Shown here one piece after another: positions 15,547 through 23,757 of a DNA stretch of 49,932 bases. Both the position numbers and the translations under genes were made by a program. The stretch's first letter is position 1. The number at the start of each line of letters is the position of its first letter. The DNA is from Streptacidiphilus anmyonensis (GTDB taxonomy: Bacteria; Actinomycetota; Actinomycetes; Streptomycetales; Streptomycetaceae): the NCBI RefSeq assembly GCF_000787855.1, contig NZ_BBPQ01000056.1:1-49932 (forward strand). The letters run 5' to 3'. Below the pieces are notes generated by a model. It made no database searches and was not told the origin of the DNA. It saw only the letters and a list, made by a program, of their open reading frames with translations.

Positions 15547-16444
15547 CCGCTTCGGCCCGGACGGCGACGCGGACCGCCACGCGGACGACCCGGGCGGGCC
15601 GGACGCCGGAACCGATCCGCTCGCGGAGCTGGCGCGCGGTCCCTTCGAGTCGCTGCCCATCCCGGAGGGCGCCTTCGGCGAGCTGCGGCGGCGCGCGGCC
15701 CGGCGCAGACGCCGGCGTGCGACGCTGAGCGCCACGGCGGGCGTCGGCGTGCTCGCGGTGGCGGTCTACCTGACCGGGGCGTTCTCCCCGCAAGGCCCCG
15801 GCGAGGTCGTCACCCCGCCCGCGAGCGCCGGACACGGCGTGTCCAACCCGGTGACCGTGCCGCCCTCGACCGGACCGGGCAGCGCCCACTCCCCGTCCCC
15901 GACGCCTTCGGCGGCTCCCACGACGAGCACCCCGACCGGCGGCACGGGCGGCTCGGCGAGCGCGAGCGCTCCCGCGAGCGCCGGCGGCACCCCGACGGCG
16001 GGGACCGGCGGGACCGGCGGCACCCCGCTGTGCACCGCCGCCCAACTGGCCCCGCACCTGGGCGGGGGCAACGCGGGCGCGGGCCAGATCTACACCTACC
16101 TGGTCGTCACCAACCGCAGCTCCACGCCGTGCCATGTGACGGGCTTCCCCGGGCTGTCGCTGCTGGACGCCTCGGGCCGTCAGATCGGCGTGCCGGCGAC
16201 CTACGACCACCTGGCGTACGCGCCGGTGGTGCTGGCCCCGGGCGCGTCGGCGAGCGACACCATCCACACGGTGAACCGCCAGACGAACAACCCCTCGGAG
16301 TGCCAGCCGGCCTCGACGTCCCTGCGGATCTACCCGCCGGGCAGCCGCGCGTCGCTGGTCTTCCCCGGTCAGGTGACGGTCTGCCTGGGCACCTTCGAGG
16401 TGACGCCGTTCGGTCCGGGCGCCACCGGCAATCCGGCGAACTGA
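15530..16444 (+). CDS. Membrane protein with extracytoplasmic DUF4232 domain, likely anti-sigma partner
   Basis: A 304-residue protein from an ATG overlapping the sigma gene by 17 bases. Residues 1-65 are cytoplasmic and charged (PLAELARGPFESLPIPEGAF, then an Arg-rich run); one transmembrane helix follows at about 67-85 (ATLSATAGVGVLAVAVYLTG). A long Ser/Thr/Pro/Gly linker leads to a DUF4232 domain (about 165-300) with the same four-Cys pattern as the secreted protein upstream. My hand alignment gives about 65% identity over roughly 118 residues. Overlap with an ECF gene, a short cytoplasmic part and a single helix suit an anti-sigma or co-sensor role. I see no zinc-binding HxxxCxxC motif, so if it is an anti-sigma factor it is not of the ZAS type. 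Confidence 0.82.
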   Translation: MTRSADRFGPDGDADRHADDPGGPDAGTDPLAELARGPFESLPIPEGAFGELRRRAARRRRRRATLSATAGVGVLAVAVYLTGAFSPQGPGEVVTPPASAGHGVSNPVTVPPSTGPGSAHSPSPTPSAAPTTSTPTGGTGGSASASAPASAGGTPTAGTGGTGGTPLCTAAQLAPHLGGGNAGAGQIYTYLVVTNRSSTPCHVTGFPGLSLLDASGRQIGVPATYDHLAYAPVVLAPGASASDTIHTVNRQTNNPSECQPASTSLRIYPPGSRASLVFPGQVTVCLGTFEVTPFGPGATGNPAN

Positions 16445-16510
16445 CCCGCGCCGGGCCGGGTGGTTGTCGGTCCGGCCGCCTTGTCGGTGGGCGGTGGTAG
16501 CTTCGAAGGC

Positions 16511-16975
16511 ATGACGCCGGAGGAGCTCGCCAACCTCGCTCACCTGCGCCGGGCCCGGGATCTGATCGACCGCGAGTACGCCCGACCACTCGACGTGCCG
16601 ACGATGGCCGCCCGCGCGCTGATGTCGCCCGCGCACTTCTCGCGGCGCTTCCGCGCGGCGTACGGCGAGACCCCGTACAGCTATCTCATGACCCGCCGCA
16701 TCGAGCGGGCGATGACGCTGCTGCGCGGGGGCATGAGCGTGACGGACGCGTGCATGGCGGTGGGCTGTACCTCGCTGGGTTCGTTCAGCTCGAAGTTCAC
16801 CGAGATCGTCGGCGAGACGCCGAGCGCCTACCGCGACCGCGACCACAGCGCGGTGGTCGCCATGCCCGCCTGCGAGGCCAAGGTGCGCACCCGTCCCACC
16901 CGCGAGCCGGCCTCCGGCTCGGCGCGTCCGGCATCGAGCAGGATTCGAGAAGCAGGCGGCGACACCGCCGCCTAA
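16511..16975 (+). CDS. AraC-family DNA-binding protein (HTH only)
   Basis: A 154-residue protein consisting of the two-helix-turn-helix AraC/XylS domain (about residues 8-105) and a short basic tail, without a ligand domain. Typical pieces: HLRRARDLIDREYARPLDVP, TMAARALMSPAHFSRRFRAA, GETPYSYLMTRRIERAMTLL and the second HTH ACMAVGCTSLGSFSSKFTEI, ending VGETPSAYR. The ATG at 16511 lies 7 bases after TAGCTT (16498-16503), suggesting a leaderless mRNA. A VOC protein gene starts 10 bases after the stop; regulators of this size next to a VOC gene are frequent in actinobacteria, so the pair probably forms one transcription unit. Confidence 0.92.
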   Translation: MTPEELANLAHLRRARDLIDREYARPLDVPTMAARALMSPAHFSRRFRAAYGETPYSYLMTRRIERAMTLLRGGMSVTDACMAVGCTSLGSFSSKFTEIVGETPSAYRDRDHSAVVAMPACEAKVRTRPTREPASGSARPASSRIREAGGDTAA

Positions 16976-16985
16976 CGTGAGCGGC

Positions 16986-17393
16986 ATGACCATCGCTCTC
17001 CAGTACTGCCACATCACCGTCAACGACGTCGACGAGTCGGTCGCGTTCTACCGTGACGCGCTCGGGCTGGACCTCAAGAACGACGTCGCCTCCGGCGGCT
17101 TCCGCTGGGTCACCCTCGGCAGCCCCGACCAGCCGGAGGTGGCCGTCGTGCTCTCCGAGCCGCACGCCGGCCGGTCGCAGGCCGACGGCGACGTGCTCCA
17201 GGAGCTGCTCACCAAGGGCGTCCTGCCGTCGACCATCTTCAGCACGGACGACGTCGACGCGACCTTCGAGCGGGTGCGGGCCTCGGGCGCGGAGGTGCTC
17301 CAGGAGCCGATCGACCAGCCGTGGGGCCCGCGCGACTGCGCGTTCCGCGACCCCTCCGGCAACATGGTCCGGATCCAGGCCACCAAGTCCTGA
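16986..17393 (+). CDS. VOC (glyoxalase/bleomycin-resistance-like) protein
   Basis: A 135-residue single VOC unit made of two beta-alpha-beta-beta-beta modules: YCHITVNDVDESVAFYRDAL then GGFRWVTLGSPDQPEVAVVL, and STDDVDATFERVRASGAEVL then GPRDCAFRDPSGNMVRIQ. Metal-binding positions look like the first-strand His (CHITV) and the final-strand segment near NMVRIQ, where the usual Glu is not obvious, so metal use is uncertain. The ATG is preferred over a GTG three codons upstream. It follows the AraC gene by 10 bases; TAACGT (16973-16978), overlapping that gene's stop, could also drive a leaderless transcript. Substrate unknown. Confidence 0.9.
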   Translation: MTIALQYCHITVNDVDESVAFYRDALGLDLKNDVASGGFRWVTLGSPDQPEVAVVLSEPHAGRSQADGDVLQELLTKGVLPSTIFSTDDVDATFERVRASGAEVLQEPIDQPWGPRDCAFRDPSGNMVRIQATKS

Positions 17394-17417
17394 CCTCTCC
17401 CCTCCGTCGCACGCCCG

Positions 17418-17444
17418 TCCCGGCCGCCGTCACGGCGGCCGGGA
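17418..17444. terminator. Hairpin after the VOC gene
   Basis: TCCCGGCCGCC (17418-17428) pairs with GGCGGCCGGGA (17434-17444) around GTCAC. The 11-pair GC stem lies 25 bases after the VOC stop. There is no T-run. Confidence 0.6.
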
Positions 17445-17533
17445 TTGACGCGTTCGCGGAGACGGTCATACGGTTCCCGAGGGTGTTCGCATAGATGTCC
17501 CGCGTTCACATACAGGAACCAGGAGCAGCCTGC

Positions 17534-18799
17534 ATGAGCCGGATCGCCGCCGTCACCGTCACTCCCGTCGCGTTCCAGGACCCGCCGTTGCTCAACGCCG
17601 TGGGCGTGCACGAGCCCTACGCGCTGCGCGCGATCGTGGAGGTCACCACCGACTCCGGCGTCACCGGCCTCGGCGAGACCTACGCCGACGAGGGGCACCT
17701 GCTCCGGCTGCGGCAGGTGGCCGAGGCGGTCATCGGCCAGGACGTCTTCGCCCTCAACCTGATCCACGCACGCGCCGCGCAGGCGCTCGCCGGGGCGACC
17801 GGCAGCGACGGACACGGGCTCACCGGCCGGATCACCACCACCGGCACCGTCGACCGCGTCTTCTCCCCCGTCGAGGTCGCCTGCCTCGACATCCAGGGCA
17901 AGCTGCTCGGACGCCCCGTCAGCGACCTGCTCGGCGGGGCGGTCCGCCCGCGCGTCCCCTTCAGCGCCTACCTCTTCTACAAGTGGGCCGCCCACCCCGG
18001 CGGCGCGCCCGACGCCTGGGGCGAGGCACTGGACCCGGCCGGCATCGTCGCCCAGGCCCGCACGATGGTCGACCGCTACGGCTTCACCGCCGTCAAGCTC
18101 AAGGGCGGCGTGTTCCCGCCCGAGCAGGAGATCGCGGCGATCCGCGCGCTGCGCGAGGAGTTCCCGGAGCTGCCGCTGCGTCTGGACCCCAACGCCGCCT
18201 GGAGCGTCGAGACCTCGGTCGAGGTCGGCAAGGAGCTCGCGGGCGTGCTCGAGTACCTGGAGGACCCGACCCCCGGCATCCCCGGCATGGCGGAGGTCGC
18301 CTCGCGCGTCCCCATGCCGCTGGCGACCAACATGTGCGTGGTCGGCTTCGACGAGGTGCCGGCCGCCGTGCGCGCGGGATCGGTCGCTGTGGTCCTCTCC
18401 GACCACCACTACTGGGGCGGACTTCAGCGCTCCCGGCTGCTCGCCGGGATCTGCGAGACCTTCGGGCTGGGCCTGTCCATGCACTCCAACTCCCACCTGG
18501 GCGTGAGCCTCGCCGCCATGGTCCACCTCGCGGCCACCACCCCGAACCTCGGCTACGCCTGCGACACCCACTGGCCCTGGAAGCGCGAGGACGAGGACGT
18601 CGTCCGCCCCGGCGCCCTCGCCTTCGAGGGCGGCTCCGTCGCCGTCCCCCGCGCCCCCGGTCTCGGCGTCGAACTCGACCGCGACGCCCTGGCCCGCCTG
18701 CACCGGCAGTACCTCGACTGCGGCCTGCGCGACCGCGACGACACCGGCTACATGCGGCGGGTCGACCCGTCCTACCGGCTGGTCCAGCCGCGCTGGTGA
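17534..18799 (+). CDS. Glucarate dehydratase-like enolase superfamily enzyme
   Basis: A 421-residue mandelate racemase/muconate lactonizing enzyme-family protein from the ATG at 17534, which follows AGGAG. The N-terminal capping domain begins RIAAVTVTPVAFQDPPLLN and includes VTGLGETYADEGHLLRLRQ. The barrel holds the base motif AVKLKGG (KxK), the metal-site strand RLDPNAAWS, EYLEDPTPG and the closing LSMHSNSHLGVSLAAMVHLA, whose His/Asn pattern is that of D-glucarate dehydratases. The predicted reaction is dehydration of D-glucarate (or a related aldarate) to 5-keto-4-deoxyglucarate. No partner aldolase is nearby, and the transport gene is not evident. Direct repeats GTTCGCATA/GTTCACATA at 17485 and 17504 lie in the promoter region. 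Confidence 0.88.
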   Translation: MSRIAAVTVTPVAFQDPPLLNAVGVHEPYALRAIVEVTTDSGVTGLGETYADEGHLLRLRQVAEAVIGQDVFALNLIHARAAQALAGATGSDGHGLTGRITTTGTVDRVFSPVEVACLDIQGKLLGRPVSDLLGGAVRPRVPFSAYLFYKWAAHPGGAPDAWGEALDPAGIVAQARTMVDRYGFTAVKLKGGVFPPEQEIAAIRALREEFPELPLRLDPNAAWSVETSVEVGKELAGVLEYLEDPTPGIPGMAEVASRVPMPLATNMCVVGFDEVPAAVRAGSVAVVLSDHHYWGGLQRSRLLAGICETFGLGLSMHSNSHLGVSLAAMVHLAATTPNLGYACDTHWPWKREDEDVVRPGALAFEGGSVAVPRAPGLGVELDRDALARLHRQYLDCGLRDRDDTGYMRRVDPSYRLVQPRW

Positions 18800-18890
18800 G
18801 CACGGGCGCGCGGGGTGACCGTTCGCGCGGCGGGATCGGCGCGCTCTCGGTAGCGTCGGGAGGAGCGCCCTGTGATCCGTGGAGGCAGTC

Positions 18891-19643
18891 ATGAGCGAAC
18901 AGGCACCCCCGCCGCTGGCCCCGGTGGACGAGGACTGGCAGACCGCGCTCGCCGTCGTGGCGCACCCCGACGACATGGAGTACGGCGCGGCGGCGGCCGT
19001 GGCCCGCTGGACAAGGCGGGGCAAGCGCGTGGTGTACGCGATGGTCACCAGCGGCGAGGCCGGCATCGACGGGCTGGACCCCGAGCAGTGCGGGCCGCTG
19101 CGCGAGGCGGAGCAGATCGCGTCGGCGGCCGTGGTCGGCGTGGACACCGTGGAGTTCCTGCACCACCCGGACGGCGTGCTGGAGTACGGCCTGCCGCTGC
19201 GGCGCGACATCGCCCGGCTGGTGCGCCGCCACCGCCCGGACGTCGTGATCACCACCAACTACCGCGACACCTACGGCGGCGTCTTCCCCAACCAGGCCGA
19301 CCACATCGCCGCCGGGCGGGCGGCGCTCGACGCCGCCCGCGACGCCGGGAACCGCTGGGTGTTCCGGGAGCTGCTGGGCGAGGGGCTGGAGCCGTGGAAC
19401 GGTGTGCGGATGCTCCTCGCGGCGGGCTCCCCCGAGTCCGGCCACGGCGTGGACGTCACCGAGACCTTCGCGCTCGGCGTGGCGTCGTTGGCCGAGCACA
19501 AGGCGTACCTGGCCGGGCTCGGGGACGGGGCCATGGCCGACCCGGAGGAGTTCCTGGAGGGCTTCGGCCGCATGACGGGGTCCCGGCTCGGGGTCCGCTA
19601 CGGCTCCGCCTTCGAGGTGGTGTACCTGCGGCCGCCGGAGTAG
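18891..19643 (+). CDS. PIG-L family N-acetylglucosaminyl deacetylase-like protein
   Basis: A 250-residue PIG-L/LmbE protein. The zinc motif AHPDD is at about residue 25 (VVAHPDDMEYGAAAAVARWT), with the usual YAMVTSGEAGIDG, the RPDVVITTNYRDTYGG stretch and the second zinc His in NQADHIAAGRAALDAARD. The ATG at 18891 follows GGAGG, and TAGCGT at 18851-18856 is a plausible -10. Family members deacetylate GlcNAc conjugates, for example in mycothiol synthesis or its salvage, but the substrate here cannot be told. Genes on both sides are unrelated in function, and the next gene is convergent. Confidence 0.92.
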   Translation: MSEQAPPPLAPVDEDWQTALAVVAHPDDMEYGAAAAVARWTRRGKRVVYAMVTSGEAGIDGLDPEQCGPLREAEQIASAAVVGVDTVEFLHHPDGVLEYGLPLRRDIARLVRRHRPDVVITTNYRDTYGGVFPNQADHIAAGRAALDAARDAGNRWVFRELLGEGLEPWNGVRMLLAAGSPESGHGVDVTETFALGVASLAEHKAYLAGLGDGAMADPEEFLEGFGRMTGSRLGVRYGSAFEVVYLRPPE

Positions 19644-19674
19644 GCCGGGGTTTCGCCGGTCAGACGTCCGCCGG

Positions 19675-20505
19675 TCAGGCGGCCTGGGGAACGAAGGGAA
19701 GCATTTCCTCCCGCTCCTTGCTGACGACGCCGTAGGTGGCTTCCGGCACCTCGAGCCAGGCGCCGGGCAGGTCTCCGAGGGGTTCGGAGACCACCAGGCG
19801 CGCGTGGTCGGCCACCCCGCGGAGCATGGCCAGATCGGGATACATCTCCCTGAGCTGCGGGACGCTCCGGTTGAAGTAGAGCGATCGGCTCTGGCCCGCG
19901 CTCGAGTACCGGAACGCCCACAGGGAGTCGCCGTCGCTGGTCGCGATGGTCCCCTGGAAGGGGAACTGGTGCCCGTGCTCGCGTCCGCGCGCCTCGACGA
20001 ACCCGATCGTGCGCGCGACGGCGCCCGGAGGGTCCTCCTCGAGCCCGAAGGTGAGCGCCAGGAAGAACATCAGCTCGCTGTCCGTCGTGCCGCCGATGTC
20101 CAGGTAGAGCGAGGGGTCGACCGCGAAGGCGAGATCGCGTTTGATGTCGGCGAAGCCGTCGATGAATCCGTTGTGCATCCACAGCCACCGCTTGTACCGG
20201 AACGGGTGGCAGTTGGTCTGCTGGACGGACGACCCGATGGCGGCGCGGATGTGCGCGAAGAACAGCGGTGAGGTGGTGTGCGCCGACAACTCGCGCAGGT
20301 TGGTGTCGTTCCAGGCCGGCTCGGTGCCGTGGAACACCCCTGGCGTCTCGGTGTCGTCGTACCAGCCGATTCCGAAGCCGTCGCCGTTGGTCGTCTCGGC
20401 CCCGAGCTTGGAGTGCAGGCTCTGGTCGATGAGTGAGTGGACCGGTGTGTAGAGCACATCCGTCAGCCGGACAGGCGAGCCCCAGTAGGCGAGCCAACGG
20501 CACAT
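19675..20505 (-). CDS. Class II glutamine amidotransferase (YafJ/EgtC-like)
   Basis: A 276-residue stand-alone glutaminase-type domain. The start MCRWLAYWGSPVRL exposes Cys2 as nucleophile. Conserved pieces include GDGFGIGWY, FFAHIRAAIGSSVQQTNCHP, WMHNGFIDGF and DSELMFFLALTFGLEEDP. AGGAGG upstream of the ATG sets the start. The protein resembles YafJ and EgtC; EgtC hydrolyses the gamma-glutamyl bond in ergothioneine synthesis, but no other egt gene is here, so the substrate is unknown. It diverges from the TetR gene across 214 bases. Confidence 0.9.
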   Translation of the reverse strand: MCRWLAYWGSPVRLTDVLYTPVHSLIDQSLHSKLGAETTNGDGFGIGWYDDTETPGVFHGTEPAWNDTNLRELSAHTTSPLFFAHIRAAIGSSVQQTNCHPFRYKRWLWMHNGFIDGFADIKRDLAFAVDPSLYLDIGGTTDSELMFFLALTFGLEEDPPGAVARTIGFVEARGREHGHQFPFQGTIATSDGDSLWAFRYSSAGQSRSLYFNRSVPQLREMYPDLAMLRGVADHARLVVSEPLGDLPGAWLEVPEATYGVVSKEREEMLPFVPQAA

Positions 20506-20627
20506 GGTCGACCTCCTTGGACGTGACGGCCGGAAGTTCCACGGCGCAAGAACACCGGCGGGTTTCGGTCGCTACACCAATTGTCGACCAGCCCCTTGAG
20601 CGACGCAGGGCGAGAAGCGTGGCCGTG

Positions 20628-20641
20628 AGGAACCTGTTCCT
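20628..20641. promoter_or_regulatory. Palindrome in the GATase/TetR intergenic region
   Basis: AGGAACCTGTTCCT has 6-base arms around CT. It lies 79 bases before the TetR start and 123 bases before the divergent amidotransferase start, and could be the TetR operator. Confidence 0.35.
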
Positions 20642-20719
20642 GGCAGCCCGGCGCGGGCTGGGATCCCGGGACGAGCCCGGCCTCGCGGCGGCGTACAGGG
20701 CGCCCCGTATGCTCGGACC

Positions 20720-21364
20720 ATGGTCGGCACAGAGTCGTCGGGGGTCGAGCGGGGGCCGGGGCGTCCGCGGGAGGCCCGTGTCACGAGCGCCGCCCTCCAG
20801 GCCGTCGTCGAGTTGATCACGGAGCAGGGCGTCGCCGCCGTCACGATGGACGCGGTGGCGGCTCGCGCCGGGGTGAGCAAGCCCGCGCTCTACCGCCGCT
20901 GGCCGTCCAAACAGGCGCTCATCGTCGCAGCCGCCGAGACCCGCGTCGGACCGCTCGTGGTTGCGGACCAGGGCGATCTGCGAGCCGAACTGCGTGAGGT
21001 GTTCACCGCGCGCCTGGAGTCCTACCGGCTGCCCGGGACGGACCGGCTGCTGGCCGAGTTGATCGGCGCAGCCACCAGGGACAGCACCGAGCGGGAGGCG
21101 TACGCGGCGTACGCCGAACGCGTGACAAGCGAGACCCGGGTCATACTCGAGCGCGCGCTCGCCCGCGGCGAGGTCAGGTCCGACGTCGACATCCGGTCCG
21201 CCGCCACGCTCGTGGCGGCGCCGCTCATCTACCGCCTGCTGGCGGAGCGCCGACTGCCCGACGCGCGCTTCGTCGACGACCTGGTCGAACTCACCGTCCG
21301 CGCGGTCGCACCCTCGGAGACCGTCGTCTCAGCCTCCTTCGGCCGTGCTCGCCTCGGTTCCTGA
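20720..21364 (+). CDS. TetR family transcriptional regulator
   Basis: A 214-residue TetR regulator. The HTH domain (about residues 20-70) reads VTSAALQAVVELITEQGVAA, TMDAVAARAGVSKPALYRRW and PSKQALIVAAAE. The C-terminal part resembles the TetR_C_11/AcrR-type dimer domain (LYRLLAERRLPDARFVDDLV in its class; here APLIYRLLAERRLPDARF). TATGCT (20708-20713) ends 6 bases before the ATG and there is no ribosome site, so the mRNA is probably leaderless. The 3' end overlaps the convergent ClC gene by 36 bases. A target could be the divergent amidotransferase or itself. Confidence 0.92.
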   Translation: MVGTESSGVERGPGRPREARVTSAALQAVVELITEQGVAAVTMDAVAARAGVSKPALYRRWPSKQALIVAAAETRVGPLVVADQGDLRAELREVFTARLESYRLPGTDRLLAELIGAATRDSTEREAYAAYAERVTSETRVILERALARGEVRSDVDIRSAATLVAAPLIYRLLAERRLPDARFVDDLVELTVRAVAPSETVVSASFGRARLGS

Positions 21365-22678
21365 CGGTCGCGGCGGTGCGGAGGGCATGAGCCGGGCGCG
21401 CACGACATAGGACACGACCACCGCGACGATCACCAGTGGCATCAGCGCCAGGGCGTCGGACGCGAGCAGGATGCTCGGGATCAGGACGGAGGTCAGCGGG
21501 AGGTTCAGCATGGCCACGCACAGGGCGCCCATGCCCATCCCGGCGCCGGCGATCATCGGCAGGCCGGGCAGGTGGGACATCGCGATGCCGCCGGCCGCGC
21601 CGATGAACAGGCTGGGAAAGACCGGACCGCCGCGGAAGCAGCTGAGTGACGCGCCGTAGGCGACCGACTTGAACAGCACGAGCAGGACCAGCGGGCCCGC
21701 CGTCCACGACGCGGCGTTCTGCACCAGCACCGGCAATGCGGCCTGGCCCGAGAACAGGACCTCGTCGGTCCCCTTGCCGGTCGCGCCCTCGAACGCGATG
21801 GCGCACCCGCCTACCGCGAGCCCGACGATCGACGTCGCCCAGAGCAGGCGCGGTTCGACGATCGGCTGAAGCCATTGGCCAAGCCTGGTGACTCCGACGC
21901 CGAGGACGGCCGCCGCCACGCCGATGACCAGCGCCCAGAGGAACTCCACCACGTCCGGGCTGGTGAACGCCGGGATGTGAGGGACGGCCAGAGTGAAAGT
22001 GCCGTAACCGGTCCACCGGTCCAGGCCGACGAAGATCAGCGTGCCGACCCCGGCGGCGAGCAGGCCGGGCACGAGGATGACGCCGAGCAGGGAACCGCCG
22101 ATCCCGGCGGTCTCCATCAGCAGGAACGCTCCGGAGAGCGGGGAGCCGAGCAGGGTGGCGATGGCGGCGAAGCTGCCGGCCGCGCCGATGACGGCGACCG
22201 CCTGGGCCGGGGCGTCGCGGCGCAGCAAGTGCATGGCGAGCGCACCGAGGCCGGCGCCGATCGCGATCAGGGGCGCCTCCGGTCCGAGTACCGCGCCCAG
22301 TGACAGCGTGGCGAAGGCGGCGAGCACAATGCCGTACAGGTCGACGGGTCGCACCGGCTTACCCGTCTTGAAGCCCTCGGCCGGCTTGTGGCCGGAGGTA
22401 CCGGGCAGGAACCTGATGCACAGGGCGACGAGAAATCCGCTCAGCACCAGCGGGGGCAGCGGCCACCACAGGGGTGTCCGGTCGAAACCCAGGTCCTTGG
22501 GGAGCGTGGAGAAGACGAGGGTCTGGGTGGCGTCCACCCCTTTGAGGAAGAAGTACGACGCCGTGGCGATGGGAACGCCGATCACCGCGCCCAGGACCAG
22601 AAGCGCCAGATACTTCTTCGACCTGAGCAGGCTCCCGGGATCGACCGCGGGCTGGGTCGGGGCGTCGCTGGTCGTCAC
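21329..22678 (-). CDS. ClC-family chloride channel/transporter
   Basis: A 449-residue ClC protein with many hydrophobic helices. The GxExP motif appears as GPEAPLIAIGAGLG, keeping the gating Glu position; the region equivalent to GSGIP reads PGTSGHKPAEGF and is not canonical. The later GGxFxP-type motif appears as FRGGPVFPSLFIGAAGG. These fit a divergent actinobacterial branch, so ion selectivity (Cl- versus other anions) and channel versus H+ antiport are open. The C-terminus has no CBS domains. Its last 36 bases overlap the end of the TetR gene on the other strand. Confidence 0.9.
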   Translation of the reverse strand: MTTSDAPTQPAVDPGSLLRSKKYLALLVLGAVIGVPIATASYFFLKGVDATQTLVFSTLPKDLGFDRTPLWWPLPPLVLSGFLVALCIRFLPGTSGHKPAEGFKTGKPVRPVDLYGIVLAAFATLSLGAVLGPEAPLIAIGAGLGALAMHLLRRDAPAQAVAVIGAAGSFAAIATLLGSPLSGAFLLMETAGIGGSLLGVILVPGLLAAGVGTLIFVGLDRWTGYGTFTLAVPHIPAFTSPDVVEFLWALVIGVAAAVLGVGVTRLGQWLQPIVEPRLLWATSIVGLAVGGCAIAFEGATGKGTDEVLFSGQAALPVLVQNAASWTAGPLVLLVLFKSVAYGASLSCFRGGPVFPSLFIGAAGGIAMSHLPGLPMIAGAGMGMGALCVAMLNLPLTSVLIPSILLASDALALMPLVIVAVVVSYVVRARLMPSAPPRPSGTEASTAEGG

Positions 22679-22801
22679 GCCGGGACGCCGAGGTCGACAC
22701 TCATGGTCCGATTACGCGCCGCAGCCACGCGCTCGCGCAAGCCGTGTCGGCCGATCGGCTGAGACGGCCGCGGCGGGCCGTCGACCTGCACGGCGTCGCG
22801 G

Positions 22802-22830
22802 TTGCGGCGAGCCGACAGCGACCCCACGCT
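22802..22830 (+). promoter_or_regulatory. Promoter of the aldose 1-epimerase gene
   Basis: TTGCGG (22802-22807), a 17-base spacer and CACGCT (22825-22830) end 6 bases before the GTG at 22837. The spacing predicts a leaderless mRNA and supports that GTG as the start. Confidence 0.5.
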
Positions 22831-22836
22831 CGACAT

Positions 22837-23757
22837 GTGGACCAGCACCAGACCGGCCGTCAGTTCACCCTGCGTCACCGTGACCACGTCGTGGTCGTCG
22901 TGGAGCTCGGTGCGGCCCTGCGCTCGTACGCCGTCGCCGGCCGTCAGCTGCTCGACGGGTTCGACGCCGAGGGGCCTATCACCGGCGGGCGGGGCCAGCT
23001 CCTCGTGCCCTGGCCGAACCGGGTCCGCGGCGGCCGGTACCGGTGGAACGGGCAGGACCTCCAGCTGCCGCTGTCCGAACCGGAGCACGGCAACGCCATC
23101 CACGGACTGCTGCGCTGGGTCTCCTGGCGGGCGGTGGAGTCGGACGACCGGCACGCCGCGCTCGAGGCGACGCTGTGGCCCCAGCCCGGGTACCCCTTCC
23201 ACCTCGACGCGCGCGCCGACTACCGGCTGGACGACGACGGGCTGGAGGTCACGGTGACCGCGTGGAACCGCGGCGGGACCGCGGCGCCGTACGGCGTCGG
23301 CCAGCACCCCTACCTGACCGTCGGCACGCCGACCGTCGACGAGGCCCTGCTCACCGTTCCCGCCGGAACCTGGTTCAGCACCGACGAGAACGGACTGCCC
23401 GTAGGGGAGGCGGACGTCTCCGGGACGCCGTACGACTTCCGCGAGCCGCGCGCCGTCCGCGAACAGCGGCTCGACACCCCGTTCGGCGCACTCCGGCGGG
23501 ACGGGCGAGGACGGGCGGTGGTGCGCCTCGCGCATCCGTCCGGCGACCACGGAACCGACCTCTGGCTCGGCGAGGGCACCGAGTACCTCCAGATCTACAC
23601 CGGCGACACCCTCCCCGCGCCCGAGCGACGCCGCGCCGTCGCCGTGGAGCCCATGTCCTGCCCCCCGGGCGCCTTCAACAGCGGCGAAGGGCTCGTGAGC
23701 CTGGCCCCCGGCGAGCGGCACACCATGCGCTGGGGGATCACCCCGTGGCATCGGTAG
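22837..23757 (+). CDS. Aldose 1-epimerase family protein
   Basis: A 306-residue galactose mutarotase-like protein from the GTG chosen because a promoter sits exactly upstream and the conserved fold begins directly after it (TGRQFTLRHRDHVVVVVELG). Typical pieces are PWPNRVRGGRYRW, NAIHGLLRWVSW (catalytic His region), APYGVGQHPYLT (second His) and VAVEPMSCPPGAFNSGEGLV with the catalytic Glu. An upstream ATG at 22744 would add 31 unlikely residues. It interconverts anomers of hexoses, and could precede sugar oxidation in the downstream genes. The stop overlaps the start of the dehydrogenase gene by 13 bases, so they are coupled. Confidence 0.88.
   Translation: MDQHQTGRQFTLRHRDHVVVVVELGAALRSYAVAGRQLLDGFDAEGPITGGRGQLLVPWPNRVRGGRYRWNGQDLQLPLSEPEHGNAIHGLLRWVSWRAVESDDRHAALEATLWPQPGYPFHLDARADYRLDDDGLEVTVTAWNRGGTAAPYGVGQHPYLTVGTPTVDEALLTVPAGTWFSTDENGLPVGEADVSGTPYDFREPRAVREQRLDTPFGALRRDGRGRAVVRLAHPSGDHGTDLWLGEGTEYLQIYTGDTLPAPERRRAVAVEPMSCPPGAFNSGEGLVSLAPGERHTMRWGITPWHR

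Noticed and set aside
15530-15760. A zinc-binding anti-sigma (ZAS) domain in the DUF4232 membrane protein.
   Set aside because: No HxxxCxxC motif is present; the anti-sigma idea rests only on gene overlap and topology.
17048-19258. A 736-codon minus-strand frame opposite the VOC, dehydratase and PIG-L genes.
   Set aside because: It spans three well-supported genes and an intergenic terminator and has no domain.
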